A stretch of 64,000 nucleotides of DNA from Kingella oralis (GCF_014054985.1 NZ_CP059569.1:1798001-1862000); one strand, 5' to 3'; positions 15,520 to 24,393 are shown, numbered from the stretch's first letter. The notes: a model not told the origin generated them from the sequence alone. A program made the numbers and translations.

Positions 15520-15956
15520 ACCCGCTCGCCTGTAAAGCAGCCTGAAAAATTGCTTTCGCCATGAAAAAAGGGTAGCACGGCATTTATTTTGCCCGATTAA
15601 ATGGCTTTCAGGCTGCCTTAATGCCGTCGTTTTGCCATCAGGCAGCCTGAAATATCGAGCGCACAAGGTTAAAATGGCTCAAAATAATATTGATAAAACA
15701 TCACTTTGCTCATTTTGAACAAAGAACATTGCGCATCAAAGACAAAGTACATTGCACAAAAAAGCCTAACACTCTAATGAAACAGAGAACACAGGCAGAA
15801 AAGACTTTACAGATATTCTAGGCAGCGCGCGGCTGCCCTTTCGGGTGTGGGAGGATTTTCTTTTTTGGTTGTAAGGCAACACGAAGGCAGCCTGAAAAGT
15901 GGATATGGCTTTCAGGCTGCGCCATCCTTTGCTACAATCCAATCAGTTTTTACAAC
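15520..15956. other. Gene-free stretch with DUS and a short direct repeat
   Basis: It holds several DUS copies and an imperfect direct repeat: GAACAAAGAACATTGC near 15717 and GACAAAGTACATTGC near 15741. No gene is visible. It connects the Rep-like gene to the hairpin region. Confidence 0.4.
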
Positions 15957-16096
15957 CCAGTTTTGGAAGCTGGCAAACATTGTTACCCTGCCTATGGCAG
16001 GCAGGAGCAAGGAGGCGAAAGCCTGACGGTTTCACAATGTACCGTTTTCCAACCTTGCCCCAAAGCCTGCCCCTATGCGTGGAAACATAGTGGGCA
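15957..16096 (+). ncRNA. Candidate structured RNA or origin hairpins
   Basis: Four clear hairpins lie in 140 bp. H1 is CCAGTTT-TGG-AAGCTGG (15957-15973, one G-T pair). H2 is CCTGCC-TAT-GGCAGG (15987-16001). H3 is AGGC-GAAA-GCCT with a GNRA loop (16013-16024). H4 is TGCCC-CTATG / CATAG-TGGGCA with one bulge (16068-16096). H2 and H3 are enclosed by ACATTGT / ACAATGT (15977-15983, 16034-16040), giving a three-way junction. It may be an RNA regulator or single-strand origin structure next to the repeat array. The strand is not certain. Confidence 0.45.
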
Positions 16097-16190
16097 TTTC
16101 TTTTAAACATTGTGAAAGGCATTCGCCATGAATCTCATCTCTTTGGGCTCATCTTGCCCACATCATTCGCGCGGCTCTATCGCGCATCTT

Positions 16191-16363
16191 GTTACGAAAC
16201 CCTGTTACGAAACTGAAAAATCTGTTACGAAACCTGTTACAAAACCCATTTTGCGCGTTACGAAACCGCGTGATGAAACCACAAAATTCGTTACAAAACC
16301 CGTTACGAAACCCCTGTTTTTTCGCCCCACCCTATCCAGCGTGTTACGAAACCGTTACGCAAC
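16191..16363 (+). repeat. Iteron-like array A, ten copies of GTTACGAAAC
   Basis: Copies start at 16191, 16204, 16224, 16236, 16257, 16270, 16290, 16302, 16343 and 16354; seven are exact or one base off. Spacing alternates 12-13 and 20-21 bp, so pairs recur every 33 bp. One pair position is expanded to 41 bp. The pattern suggests binding sites for a DNA-binding protein on one face of the helix, as in plasmid iterons or centromere-like arrays. Confidence 0.8.
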
Positions 16364-16408
16364 CCCACAAAATCCCATATTTCATCACAGCAGAGTGGAG
16401 GGCATAGC

Positions 16409-17164
16409 ATGAACACCATGGACTTACTACCCGCCATCATCGCATTAAGCAGTATGGGCGGATTGCTGTATTTCGGCATCCGTAATGTGCAAAAAGACCA
16501 ATCGCGCCAAGAAGCGCGATACTGGCAACAGGAATGTATGGAACTGGAATACGAGAATGAGTTTTTGCGCGAACTGGGCAATCGGCTCGTGCCGCGTCTA
16601 GTCAGCAGATTAGGCGCGCCGTTTCAGGATTACCTGATTGAGCGCGAAATGATGGCGCAGTTGCCCGCAGCCGAACCGAACGAGCCAAACGAGCCGCGTC
16701 CGCCGATGCAGATATTCTTTGGCGGCACGGGCAGGGGAATAGATATTACTGCCAACAATTTTGCGGCAGATGCTTACGATGATGAAGCGGATAAATACGA
16801 AGCGAGCGATGATGCAGATGCCGCACACCGTGAACAAACACCCATACGCCCATACGCGCGCCCACAACGCCACAGACGCACTACTCGCCCTTTCCCTAGC
16901 CCAATCCCTGCCTTTGCTTACAATGCCCGTTGGCAGTCGCCTATCCGCTCCAATCGGCGCATTCCCCCAACCTTATTTAGGCAGTCTGAAAACGATGATG
17001 TGATTGAGGCGGAATACACCGAAGTTTTGCCAATTTTGCCAAACCGTAGCCAACAGCAGCCTGAAACACCCAAACCGCCCGCCGCACGCAAAGGTGGCAG
17101 ACCCAAGAAATATGCCAGCGCGGCGGAACGTCAAGCAGCATACCGCGCGAGAATGGCAGCCTGA
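16409..17164 (+). CDS. Membrane-anchored protein with basic plasmid-type C-terminal motif
   Basis: A 251-residue protein with GGAGGG before the ATG. An N-terminal hydrophobic helix (LLPAIIALSSMGGLLYFGI) is followed by a coiled segment. The middle is acidic and low-complexity, with a proline/arginine stretch. The end, GRPKKYASAAERQAAYRARM, resembles a short basic motif I associate with small plasmid proteins. The DUS at the end supplies the stop (GCA GCC TGA). It sits exactly between the two repeat arrays, so a link to segregation or replication is possible. Function unknown. Confidence 0.6.
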   Translation: MNTMDLLPAIIALSSMGGLLYFGIRNVQKDQSRQEARYWQQECMELEYENEFLRELGNRLVPRLVSRLGAPFQDYLIEREMMAQLPAAEPNEPNEPRPPMQIFFGGTGRGIDITANNFAADAYDDEADKYEASDDADAAHREQTPIRPYARPQRHRRTTRPFPSPIPAFAYNARWQSPIRSNRRIPPTLFRQSENDDVIEAEYTEVLPILPNRSQQQPETPKPPAARKGGRPKKYASAAERQAAYRARMAA

Positions 17165-17247
17165 AATTTCAAACCGCACAGGCGTAAAAAAGCCCAAACA
17201 CCGCAGCTCTACTCTGCCGTGTTTGGGCTTTTTTTGTGTGGGATGTC

Positions 17248-17368
17248 GTGGTGAAACCTGAAAAAGTTGTTACGAAACCTCTGTTTGGCGCGTTATGAAA
17301 CCCTGTTACGAAAATCATAAAATTGTTGTAAAACAATTTATTGGAGTTTCGTAACAGGGTTTTGTAAC
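17248..17368. repeat. Iteron-like array B, five direct and two inverted copies
   Basis: GTTACGAAAC-like copies start at 17248, 17269, 17292, 17305 and 17325 on the plus strand. Two reversed copies (GTTTCGTAAC, GTTTTGTAAC) lie at 17346 and 17359. The spacings 21, 23, 13, 20 and 13 echo array A. The array touches the 3' end of the TraK-like gene. Confidence 0.75.
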
Positions 17369-17371
17369 GTT

Positions 17372-17785
17372 TCAATACAGCTTACTCAAATCAACCTCAT
17401 CAGCGGTTGGCCAGCGGCGAATACCTGGTCGGTCTGCTTGTTGGAGTGCAGATTGTCGGGATATAGATTGCTCGTTGGATTCTTGTCTATCTATTTGATT
17501 TTCTTTATTTTGTTTCTTATTCTTTACTCTTGCATTTTCTTGGGCATCGGCTCGTTTTGTTGTAGCTGCGGTTTGTTGCTCGCGTTGCCGAACTTTAATG
17601 AAAGAGTTTAAGGTGGTTTGGCTCACTTTTATTCCATTTAAATCAAGGTATTCCAAGATTTGTTTTTGCGTATAACCGTTATTTTTCAAGGTCAAAATAT
17701 CTTCCCGCCAAGGCTCTAACTTTGATACTTTGGCATGGCTTGGCTGTTGTGCCATAAAGGCTTCTAGGGTGATTTTTTTATCCAT
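17372..17785 (-). CDS. TraK-like DNA-binding protein
   Basis: A 137-residue protein. The N-terminal half contains a helix-turn-helix (WREDILTLKNNGYTQKQILE, then LNGIKVSQTTLNSFIKVR), of the layout seen in IncP TraK and StbA-like proteins. The second half is Gln/Lys-rich, probably disordered. Its gene starts about 320 bp from the candidate nic site and ends at repeat array B, so it is the best candidate to bind oriT or the GTTACGAAAC arrays. The assignment rests on position and fold pattern. Confidence 0.6.
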   Translation of the reverse strand: MDKKITLEAFMAQQPSHAKVSKLEPWREDILTLKNNGYTQKQILEYLDLNGIKVSQTTLNSFIKVRQREQQTAATTKRADAQENARVKNKKQNKENQIDRQESNEQSISRQSALQQADRPGIRRWPTADEVDLSKLY

Positions 17786-18100
17786 AGTAAATCCAATTCA
17801 ATCTACATAAATCCATACTTATCTAATTATAACAAGTAACGTTACGGCAATCAATCCACAACCATCTTTTGTTAATCGTTAGATAACCATAGATAGCAAT
17901 AGATTTATAAAATAATAGTTAAATTAAAATCTAGTTTTAAAAGTATTAAATCGTTAATTTATCATCAATAAATCGTTAATACAACTACTTTAAAACTATT
18001 AAAATCTATTTACATCTAAAAAAATCAGGATAATATCTAAAACATCGCGCGTTTCTTTTTTTCAAAACACTCATATCAAACACAACAAACCCTATAAAAC
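17786..18100. other. AT-rich intergenic region between traK-like gene and oriT
   Basis: About 315 bp of low-GC sequence with repeated words AATCGTTAAT, AAATCTA and TTAAAACTA in both orientations. It probably carries the promoter of the traK-like gene and may serve as an intrinsically bent region beside oriT. No gene is visible. Confidence 0.4.
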
Positions 18101-18170
18101 TATGAACGCAGGATAGGCTACCGCCGACAAAACAGTACCTATTTTGAGATTTCGCCCAAAGGCGAAAACG
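18101..18170 (-). other. Candidate oriT with IncP-type nic site
   Basis: The minus strand reads CCTATCCTGC (18117-18108), identical to the core around nic in RP4. The cut would fall between 18109 and 18108. Just 5' of it lies an imperfect inverted repeat, ATAGGTAC ... GTAGCCTAT, and further up a hairpin TTTCGCC-TTTG-GGCGAAA. The location between relaxase and TraK-like genes matches RP4 organisation. Confidence 0.72.
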
Positions 18171-18275
18171 CCGCAAGCGACTATTTTTTTGAAACGACAA
18201 AAAAGCAGCCTGAAACAAATGGTCAATCGATTAAGATTGCTCATCTGTTTCAAGCTGCTTTCGCATTGAAATAAG

Positions 18276-19373
18276 TTACCGCTCCATTCCGTCATCGCGT
18301 GTTTGGGTTTTCTTGCGCTTGGGTTGGGTGGTGGTATTTTGTTGTTTAGGTTGTTGCTGCGCCATGGTTTGCTTGCGTTGCTGTTCCAGTTGCGCACGGA
18401 TTTGGTCATACATTTTTTGCGCCCGGGTATCGTATCCTGCTTGGGCGACTTGCTGGGCAAGTTTGGCGATGTCTCGCGCTTCGGTTTTCATACCGTTCAA
18501 GTAGAGTTGCTTGGCCAGCGATTGATAGCGTTTGAGTAGTGCGCTCCTTGTTTCTTGGCTGCGTGTTTGGTAAGGATTGTGCGGGCGTTGTTGGGTTTCT
18601 AGGGCGGTTTTTAGGCTGCCTTGTTGCTCAGCGGTGATGCGTGATGTTTGCCGCGCGGGGGCTAATCGCTCATCAATAGCGCGGACAATGCCGTTTTCTC
18701 CTTTGATGCTTTTGCCGCGATGCTGGCGGCGGGTGGCAGCGCATTGCACGCCTTCGTCGCGTAACTTTTCGGCGAAACGAACGCGCCATTCAAATAGGTC
18801 GTTTTTGCGTGGATTGATGCGTTGCCCTAGATTGTCGCGCATCAGCACCGCTAGATGGACATGGGGATGGGGTGGCTCGCCTTCACGGTCGGATTCATGG
18901 TGAAGCGCGAAGACGTATTCATGGTTGGAAAATTGTTCAGCGGCAAATTCTCGGGCGGCATTTAACACGGCTTGGGGCGGCGTGCCTGCGGGCATGGATA
19001 GGACAATGTTTAATGCTTCTCTGTGCGCGGTGTCGTCAGCAATGCCAAAACGGTTTTGCCAATTTTCCAAGTGTTGTCGCACGGCTTTTTTGCTTTGAAT
19101 TTGCTCACCATTTTGGTTTTCTAAAACGACTTCACCGTTGCGTGAAATGTAGTCCAAATGGTTACGGATGCCTTTCATGCCTTTGGAGTTTTGGCTGTGG
19201 CGTTTGGGGATTTTAACCATCACTTCGGGGTGCTTGCGGGCGGCAGCTTGGAGATTGGTTAGAGCGGTGTGGTTTTTGAGTGGTTTGTGCGATGTGCCGC
19301 TGCGTATTTTCTTTTGTTTGCCGTGTACGGCATGGGTGCGGTATTGGAGAAACCAGTCATCTAGGTTTTTCAT
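18276..19373 (-). CDS. MOBP-family relaxase
   Basis: A 365-residue relaxase. Motif I is NHLDYISRNG with the probable nicking Tyr75; the metal-binding motif III is HHESD...PPHPHVH with His169, His171 and His173. It would cut oriT at nic and stay linked to the 5' end of the transferred strand. The protein is half as long as RP4 TraI and lacks its C-terminal half; the tail is Gln/Lys-rich. A DUS encodes GSLK. It lies downstream of mobC and next to the candidate oriT. Confidence 0.92.
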   Translation of the reverse strand: MKNLDDWFLQYRTHAVHGKQKKIRSGTSHKPLKNHTALTNLQAAARKHPEVMVKIPKRHSQNSKGMKGIRNHLDYISRNGEVVLENQNGEQIQSKKAVRQHLENWQNRFGIADDTAHREALNIVLSMPAGTPPQAVLNAAREFAAEQFSNHEYVFALHHESDREGEPPHPHVHLAVLMRDNLGQRINPRKNDLFEWRVRFAEKLRDEGVQCAATRRQHRGKSIKGENGIVRAIDERLAPARQTSRITAEQQGSLKTALETQQRPHNPYQTRSQETRSALLKRYQSLAKQLYLNGMKTEARDIAKLAQQVAQAGYDTRAQKMYDQIRAQLEQQRKQTMAQQQPKQQNTTTQPKRKKTQTRDDGMER

Positions 19374-19396
19374 GGGTATCTTTCGGATGCAAAAAA

Positions 19397-19436
19397 AGCA
19401 GCCTGAAAACGCTGTTTATGGTTTTCAGGCTGCCTT
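19397..19436 (-). terminator. Inverted DUS pair between mobC and relaxase genes
   Basis: AGGCAGCCTGAAAAC faces GTTTTCAGGCTGCT followed by TTTTTT in the leftward direction. It could limit relaxase expression relative to mobC or separate two transcripts. Confidence 0.65.
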
Positions 19437-19448
19437 ACAGGAGGAAAA

Positions 19449-19979
19449 TTAGTTTTCTTGGCGCGTGCGGTGTTCTTGAATGATGATGCCAACACGTTTA
19501 ACGTGTTCGGTAATGATTTGTTCAAGCTCGGCAAGTTGGCGTTGTGTAAGCGATGCGCCCTCGCCTGTGTTTAAGTGGCGTGCGATTTGGTTAATGTTGC
19601 GCCCGATTGTGCCAAGTTGAACGTTGGATTGATAGAGCGCGGTAATTTCGTTATCCGTGAGTATGGGGTGTTGTTCTATGTATTCTGCCAAAATGTAGAG
19701 TGCGCGACGGTTGGGCGACATTTTGCCTTGTTGCGCGGCGGTATGGATGTACTCGGCGATATGGGGTGGCAGTTTGAGTTCTAATCGTGTTTTGGCTTCG
19801 GTGGTCGTGGAGTGTGTGGGTGGTTCGGCAGTAGGGGATTGTTTAGCAAGTTCTGCGAGCAGTAAATCACGAGCAAGTAGAGAGATGTTGGTTTTGCCGT
19901 ATCGCTGTTTGGATAAGGCGGCAAGGTGGGCGCAAGTTTCTTGGGATAAACCATAAACTTTGATGTAGTTACTCATCAT
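19449..19979 (-). CDS. mobC: MobC-like relaxosome accessory protein
   Basis: A 176-residue protein. The C-terminal MobC motif is clear: YQSNVQLGTIGRNINQIARH near residues 120-140. The first 70 residues look like a ribbon-helix-helix-type region. MobC proteins help the relaxase melt and bind oriT. AAAAGGA precedes the start; a GTG at 19982 and a second ATG at 19976 are alternatives. The gene directly precedes the relaxase. Confidence 0.85.
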   Translation of the reverse strand: MMSNYIKVYGLSQETCAHLAALSKQRYGKTNISLLARDLLLAELAKQSPTAEPPTHSTTTEAKTRLELKLPPHIAEYIHTAAQQGKMSPNRRALYILAEYIEQHPILTDNEITALYQSNVQLGTIGRNINQIARHLNTGEGASLTQRQLAELEQIITEHVKRVGIIIQEHRTRQEN

Positions 19980-20019
19980 CACATCCTTTTAACATATTGA
20001 AAACAATTAAATAACATCA

Positions 20020-20054
20020 AAAGGCAGCCTGAAAGCTATTTTTCAGGCTGCCTC
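20020..20054 (-). terminator. Inverted DUS pair after the primase-like gene
   Basis: AAAGGCAGCCTGAAAGC and GCTATTTTTCAGGCTGCCT pair immediately beyond the stop at 20059. Confidence 0.65.
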
Positions 20055-20058
20055 TCGC

Positions 20059-23000
20059 TTAATCACTCATGCTCATGCCGTTGTCTTTGCCTTTTTGCTT
20101 GCCTTTGGCAGCTAATGTTTGTTGCTGTGTTTGCTGCTGTTGTGAGGGTTCAAGCGTGGGCAGGTTGATTCTGTTGCCTTGAATCATGTTAGACAATGTT
20201 TGGTAAACACTACGGCGCATAAATTCACGCTCATCAGGGGTTTTGTGCGGCATTTTTTCCAATATTTGCAAATACGCAACTTCAACCTTACGCATCATCG
20301 CCATATCGTCTTTGGACAAACGGTTGAGCTTTTTGTGATAGTCATTCATCAAACCATTGGTTTTGTCTGGCGATACGGTTTCCGATGCCGTGCGCTGTTC
20401 TGCGCTAGGCTGCTCTGCTTTTGCTGCGCCAGCCGTAACCTGTTCTTGGATTTGGGTGGCGTGCAATTTCTGCTCGGTCGTTTGCGCTTGCGTAACCTGC
20501 TTGTCGGCTTCGGAGCGCAGCGGGGTGAAGTCGGGCGATGCCGTTCGCTCGATGATTTGGATTTCAAACGAATTGCGTTTGCCATCTTTGCCTTTGTCTA
20601 TCAATTCCACCTTGTCGCCCACTTGCGCACCGCTTTCTTTCATAGCACGTTCTAAATCCATGCCCCAGCGTTCCCATTGTTTGTCATCTTTTTCCAGCAA
20701 GACGAAATAACTCATGCCTTTGTCGGGATTATGGTTGTAATGGTCTTTGCCATGGGCAACGAGGCGCGCGCCCAATTCTTTACTTGGGGTTTCTCGCGCG
20801 GGTTTGTTTGGCTCGGGGGCTAGGGGTTGATGCTCAATGCTGTTGCGACTGCGGTTTTCGCGCTGGTTGGCCAGTAATGCTAAATCTTCTTTGCTGGGTT
20901 TGTAGCCAGAGGTGGCAATGCCGCGCAAATTAGCTTCTAACCACATTTGCTGTTTAAATTCTGCGCCGCCCGAGATTTTGATGCTGCCCCAGTTTTTGGC
21001 TTGGGCAACGTCCAACATATCGCTGATGGTTTGCGCATCGTTTTTGGGCGTGGAAAGTTTGTTGCCTTTGTCTTGAAACACAACGGTGTTATGGCTGTTG
21101 ATGTCTGAATAATTCAAATGCCCCAACAATCCGCTGTTGGTTTGAATGTAGCGTGATTGAATGTTGCTAGGCACGCTGTAATGGTGGTCAAGAATAGGCT
21201 GGGGCTTGCTGATTTCAGGCTGCTTTTCTGTGTTTTCAGCATCACGCTCGGGTTTTTGCATTGAATTTTGCTGTAAAACACGTTCGGCAGCGGCATCACC
21301 CGCAAAGCCTGCGGCAACGCTAGCGGCAGTTTTTGCCATGCTACTACCTGGAATGGCAGCGTCTAACGCAGTATCTGCAGCTATGCCTATTGCTGCACCA
21401 ACGGCGGCTTCTTGGGTAAATTGCTGTGCCGACTCAATCCGCTCTTTTTCCTTGGCACGCCGTAGGTTCTCTTGCACTTCGGCGGCGGAAATGGTTTCAA
21501 GCTGGGGTTGGGCTTCGGTGGATTGCGTTGGACTTTGAGTCTGTTCTTGCGTGATGCCGCCGAACTCAATGCTGTTTTCTACTGTTTGAGCTTCGAATGC
21601 CGGGGCTTCGGATGGGGTCATATTGGTGTCCTGTTGGTTTGAACTTGGCAATGGTTCGCCTTGTGTGTTTTCAGGCTGCCCAACAACTTGCGTTTCCGAT
21701 GGCTCAGAAACAGCAACAGCCGCGTTATCGGCGGCTGTGGGTTGGGATGGTTCGGGTGGTTGGGCTGTTTCAGGCTGCCTTTGCGGCTGCACGGCGGTTG
21801 GCTCTTGATGCAGTTTGTGTTCATGTTCCGCTGCTTGGCGCATTTGGAAGGTCATTTCGCGCATCAGAGTGGATAGATTGTCTAAATGGATAGGCTTGCC
21901 ATCCAATACTTTGTCAAACGATGCGATATAACCGCCGCCTTTGTCTGCTTCAATTTTGTCCACCATTATTTCTCCGCCATAGCCTGCCAAATGAATGCGA
22001 GCTATTTCTCGCCCGTTGGGCAGGGTTTGGTATTCAAAAGAAAAATCGGAAGGTAGGTTAAGGGCGGATAGTTCGTCAGCAAAGGTGGGAGAGGCAGCAT
22101 TTTCAGGCTGCCCACTTTGGCTTTGCGGAAACTCACCATGTTCATTTTCAGGCTGCTGTGGCATTTCTGCCGCACGTTCAGCCAAAATCTTGTTTACTGC
22201 GCCGCGCACATAAATACCTTGTTCTGCCATTTCGCTCATCATGGCTTCGCGCTCGGCGGCATCGGCGATTTGGGCAACGTTTTGGGCGTGGCGTTGGATG
22301 TCTTCGGGGGTGGGGGATTGTGCCATTTGGGCTTCCTTTTTAGGTTGGGTTAAATTTTGACTTGGCAATGGATTTTCAGGCTGCCTATGGGCATTTTGCC
22401 ATTGCGCCAAATCGCTTTCTGTTTTAATATGGTGGTAAGAAAGTTCAGTCTCAGACGTAATATCCCAATGCAATTGAAGCGGATGGGTAGTCAAAAATTC
22501 CTGAACTTTCTTTTTGTTTGCATACAGCAAATCATCTTGAAACGCGCGTTCCAGCTGCGTATCGCTTCTGCCGTACACGCTCACCACATCAATCAAATCT
22601 GCCCCGTGTTTGCCTTTGCCTTGACTTAAATGCACTGCCGCAATGACGGGTTTTTCTTTACCGTTTTCGCGTTCATGCAACCGGGTTAAGACCACAAATG
22701 AATTGCTTTGGGTGGCGGATTTGAATACCGCTATCGGGTCGTTCATTTCGCCGGGCAACAGCTTTAAGTCATCGGGATTTACCGCATGGCGGTTTTTGTC
22801 GTAGGCGTTTTGGCGGTTGAGGTAATCGGCGACGGCTTTTTCAATCGTGCCGCCTGCAATGCGTACTTTGCCTTGCGGCACGCCCAGCATTTGCAATACA
22901 TCAGGCGTTGTGCCCAGCTGGATGTAGCCTGCGGGGACTTTGCCCGCCACCACGTTATCTACTGCTTGCGTGAAGGGAGTGTTCTCGCTCGCCGGTGATG

Positions 23001-24393
23001 GCTTTGCCGTTTCAGACTGCGGTTGCGGGGCTGCCTTGCGTTCCTCAAGAATACCGTTCACCGCGCCGCGAATATCTACCCCGCGTTGCGCCAACTCGGC
23101 AATCAGCGCATTGCGGTGTTTCTCGTTGCGCTCACCGCCAAATTTTTCCAGTACATATTCCGCGCGAAAGCGTAATCCCGCTTCGTCCGGCGGCAGGGTT
23201 TCGGGGCTTTCCTGCGGGCTTTCGGGGGCTTTGTTTTGTATGTGCTCGATTTGACGGGCAATTTCAGGCTGCATGGCGGCGACTTGGGCAGTGCGCTCTG
23301 CCGACAAGGGTGTGCCGAGTGCCTCTTTGACGGCATCCATGCCGCGAATTTCCGCCAAGTCGTTAAAGTCGCTGGGGAACTTTTCTTTGCCGTCTGCGTC
23401 CAATTGTCCGTGCCGTTGTTGCCATACGGTGATGTCGCGGGCATCAAATTCGGGCAGCCTGATTTGGGCGCGCCCGCCCAATATGGCAGCGGCTTCGGCG
23501 GCTTTGGTTAAACCTTTTTGGCTCGCGCGGTCGTTGTCAGCGGCAAGGTAAATAGGGGTGTCGGCGGGCAGATTGCCGCGCTCGATGATGCGGGCGGCAA
23601 CGACGGGCAGATTGCCCGCGTCAAAAGCAATCACCACGGGCTTGCCCGTTGCCAAGTGGACGCTGGCGGCGGTGGCGTAACCTTCGGCGAGGTAAAAACC
23701 TTGTGCCATATCGGCGTGCGTGCCATTGAGGATGGCGTAGCCGCCGCTTTTTTGTCCGCCTGCCAAAAAGCGTTTTTGTCCGCTTTCTTCAATCTGTTGC
23801 AGATTGACCAGCTCGGTGTTGCCTGTTTGCCCGTTGCGCGAGTAAATCGGGATGACCAGTTTGTTCTGCCCTTTGTAACGATTGATGCGGATGCCTGCCA
23901 CGGCGGTTACTTCTTGGATGCCTTTGCTTTGCAGATAGGGATGCGCCAAATCGGCAGCGGTGAGGGCTTTGGCATTGCGCCAAATGGCATGCGCCAGTCG
24001 GGCGGCGGATTGATGGCGCACATGGTTATACGCCGCCCAAATTTCGTCTTGCGTGGCGCGTTCCCGGGCGATTAGGGCGCGCTGCTCCGGGTTGGGGGCG
24101 ACGTAGGGCTTTTCGGGGCGGTAACCGTTGTCGCGAGCTTGCTTAAACAACGTGGCAACGGTGATGCCGCCTGCTTTAGACTTGGCGGATTTCCAAGTGG
24201 CTTCGGCAACACTAGCCTTGTAGTTGTCGCCTTGTCTTGACCAGTCGTGCCATAAGTCTTTGCCGTTTTCGCCGAGTGCGTCTTTGATGGCGTATGCCAT
24301 CGGATACCAGTCGGCATAACTGGACGGGGTGGGGATGTAGGATAAGGCGGTGCGCACTTCGTCATAAGTGGGTGGGGCGTAGTCGGTAGGCAT
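20059..24393 (-). CDS. Giant multidomain primase-like conjugation protein
   Basis: A 1,444-residue protein from the ATG at 24393 with GGAG in place. A PriCT-2-like domain lies at about 10-95 (SYADWYPMAYAIKDALG). A Toprim-type primase core lies around 240-310 (GFYLAEGYATAASVHLATGK, VVIAFDAGN, IYLAADND). A region like the MuF C-terminal toxin-associated domain lies around 460-640 (HAVNPDDLKLLP). A stretch like an LPD7 polyvalent-protein domain follows around 1090-1220 (HNTVVFQDKGNKLSTP, WGSIKISGGAEFKQQMWLEA). Two copies of a RGAVNxIL-ER helix pair flank the MuF-like region. It likely primes the transferred strand and may travel with it. Several DUS encode QPEN. Confidence 0.8.
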   Translation of the reverse strand: MPTDYAPPTYDEVRTALSYIPTPSSYADWYPMAYAIKDALGENGKDLWHDWSRQGDNYKASVAEATWKSAKSKAGGITVATLFKQARDNGYRPEKPYVAPNPEQRALIARERATQDEIWAAYNHVRHQSAARLAHAIWRNAKALTAADLAHPYLQSKGIQEVTAVAGIRINRYKGQNKLVIPIYSRNGQTGNTELVNLQQIEESGQKRFLAGGQKSGGYAILNGTHADMAQGFYLAEGYATAASVHLATGKPVVIAFDAGNLPVVAARIIERGNLPADTPIYLAADNDRASQKGLTKAAEAAAILGGRAQIRLPEFDARDITVWQQRHGQLDADGKEKFPSDFNDLAEIRGMDAVKEALGTPLSAERTAQVAAMQPEIARQIEHIQNKAPESPQESPETLPPDEAGLRFRAEYVLEKFGGERNEKHRNALIAELAQRGVDIRGAVNGILEERKAAPQPQSETAKPSPASENTPFTQAVDNVVAGKVPAGYIQLGTTPDVLQMLGVPQGKVRIAGGTIEKAVADYLNRQNAYDKNRHAVNPDDLKLLPGEMNDPIAVFKSATQSNSFVVLTRLHERENGKEKPVIAAVHLSQGKGKHGADLIDVVSVYGRSDTQLERAFQDDLLYANKKKVQEFLTTHPLQLHWDITSETELSYHHIKTESDLAQWQNAHRQPENPLPSQNLTQPKKEAQMAQSPTPEDIQRHAQNVAQIADAAEREAMMSEMAEQGIYVRGAVNKILAERAAEMPQQPENEHGEFPQSQSGQPENAASPTFADELSALNLPSDFSFEYQTLPNGREIARIHLAGYGGEIMVDKIEADKGGGYIASFDKVLDGKPIHLDNLSTLMREMTFQMRQAAEHEHKLHQEPTAVQPQRQPETAQPPEPSQPTAADNAAVAVSEPSETQVVGQPENTQGEPLPSSNQQDTNMTPSEAPAFEAQTVENSIEFGGITQEQTQSPTQSTEAQPQLETISAAEVQENLRRAKEKERIESAQQFTQEAAVGAAIGIAADTALDAAIPGSSMAKTAASVAAGFAGDAAAERVLQQNSMQKPERDAENTEKQPEISKPQPILDHHYSVPSNIQSRYIQTNSGLLGHLNYSDINSHNTVVFQDKGNKLSTPKNDAQTISDMLDVAQAKNWGSIKISGGAEFKQQMWLEANLRGIATSGYKPSKEDLALLANQRENRSRNSIEHQPLAPEPNKPARETPSKELGARLVAHGKDHYNHNPDKGMSYFVLLEKDDKQWERWGMDLERAMKESGAQVGDKVELIDKGKDGKRNSFEIQIIERTASPDFTPLRSEADKQVTQAQTTEQKLHATQIQEQVTAGAAKAEQPSAEQRTASETVSPDKTNGLMNDYHKKLNRLSKDDMAMMRKVEVAYLQILEKMPHKTPDEREFMRRSVYQTLSNMIQGNRINLPTLEPSQQQQTQQQTLAAKGKQKGKDNGMSMSD

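Noticed and set aside
15899..16090. 63-residue frame over the hairpin cluster
   Set aside because: It is only the translation of hairpin sequence and lacks protein-like features.
16191..16363. CRISPR array
   Set aside because: Repeats are only about 10 bp with 2-11 bp gaps, there are no spacer-length unique segments and no cas genes.
16128..16412. 94-residue frame made of VTKP repeats
   Set aside because: The repeats are 10-bp DNA motifs in a 33-bp period, a multiple of three, which keeps the frame open by chance; the same motifs recur outside any gene in array B.
18006..18460. Short minus-strand frames downstream of the relaxase
   Set aside because: They overlap the oriT candidate or the relaxase in other frames and have no coding signature.
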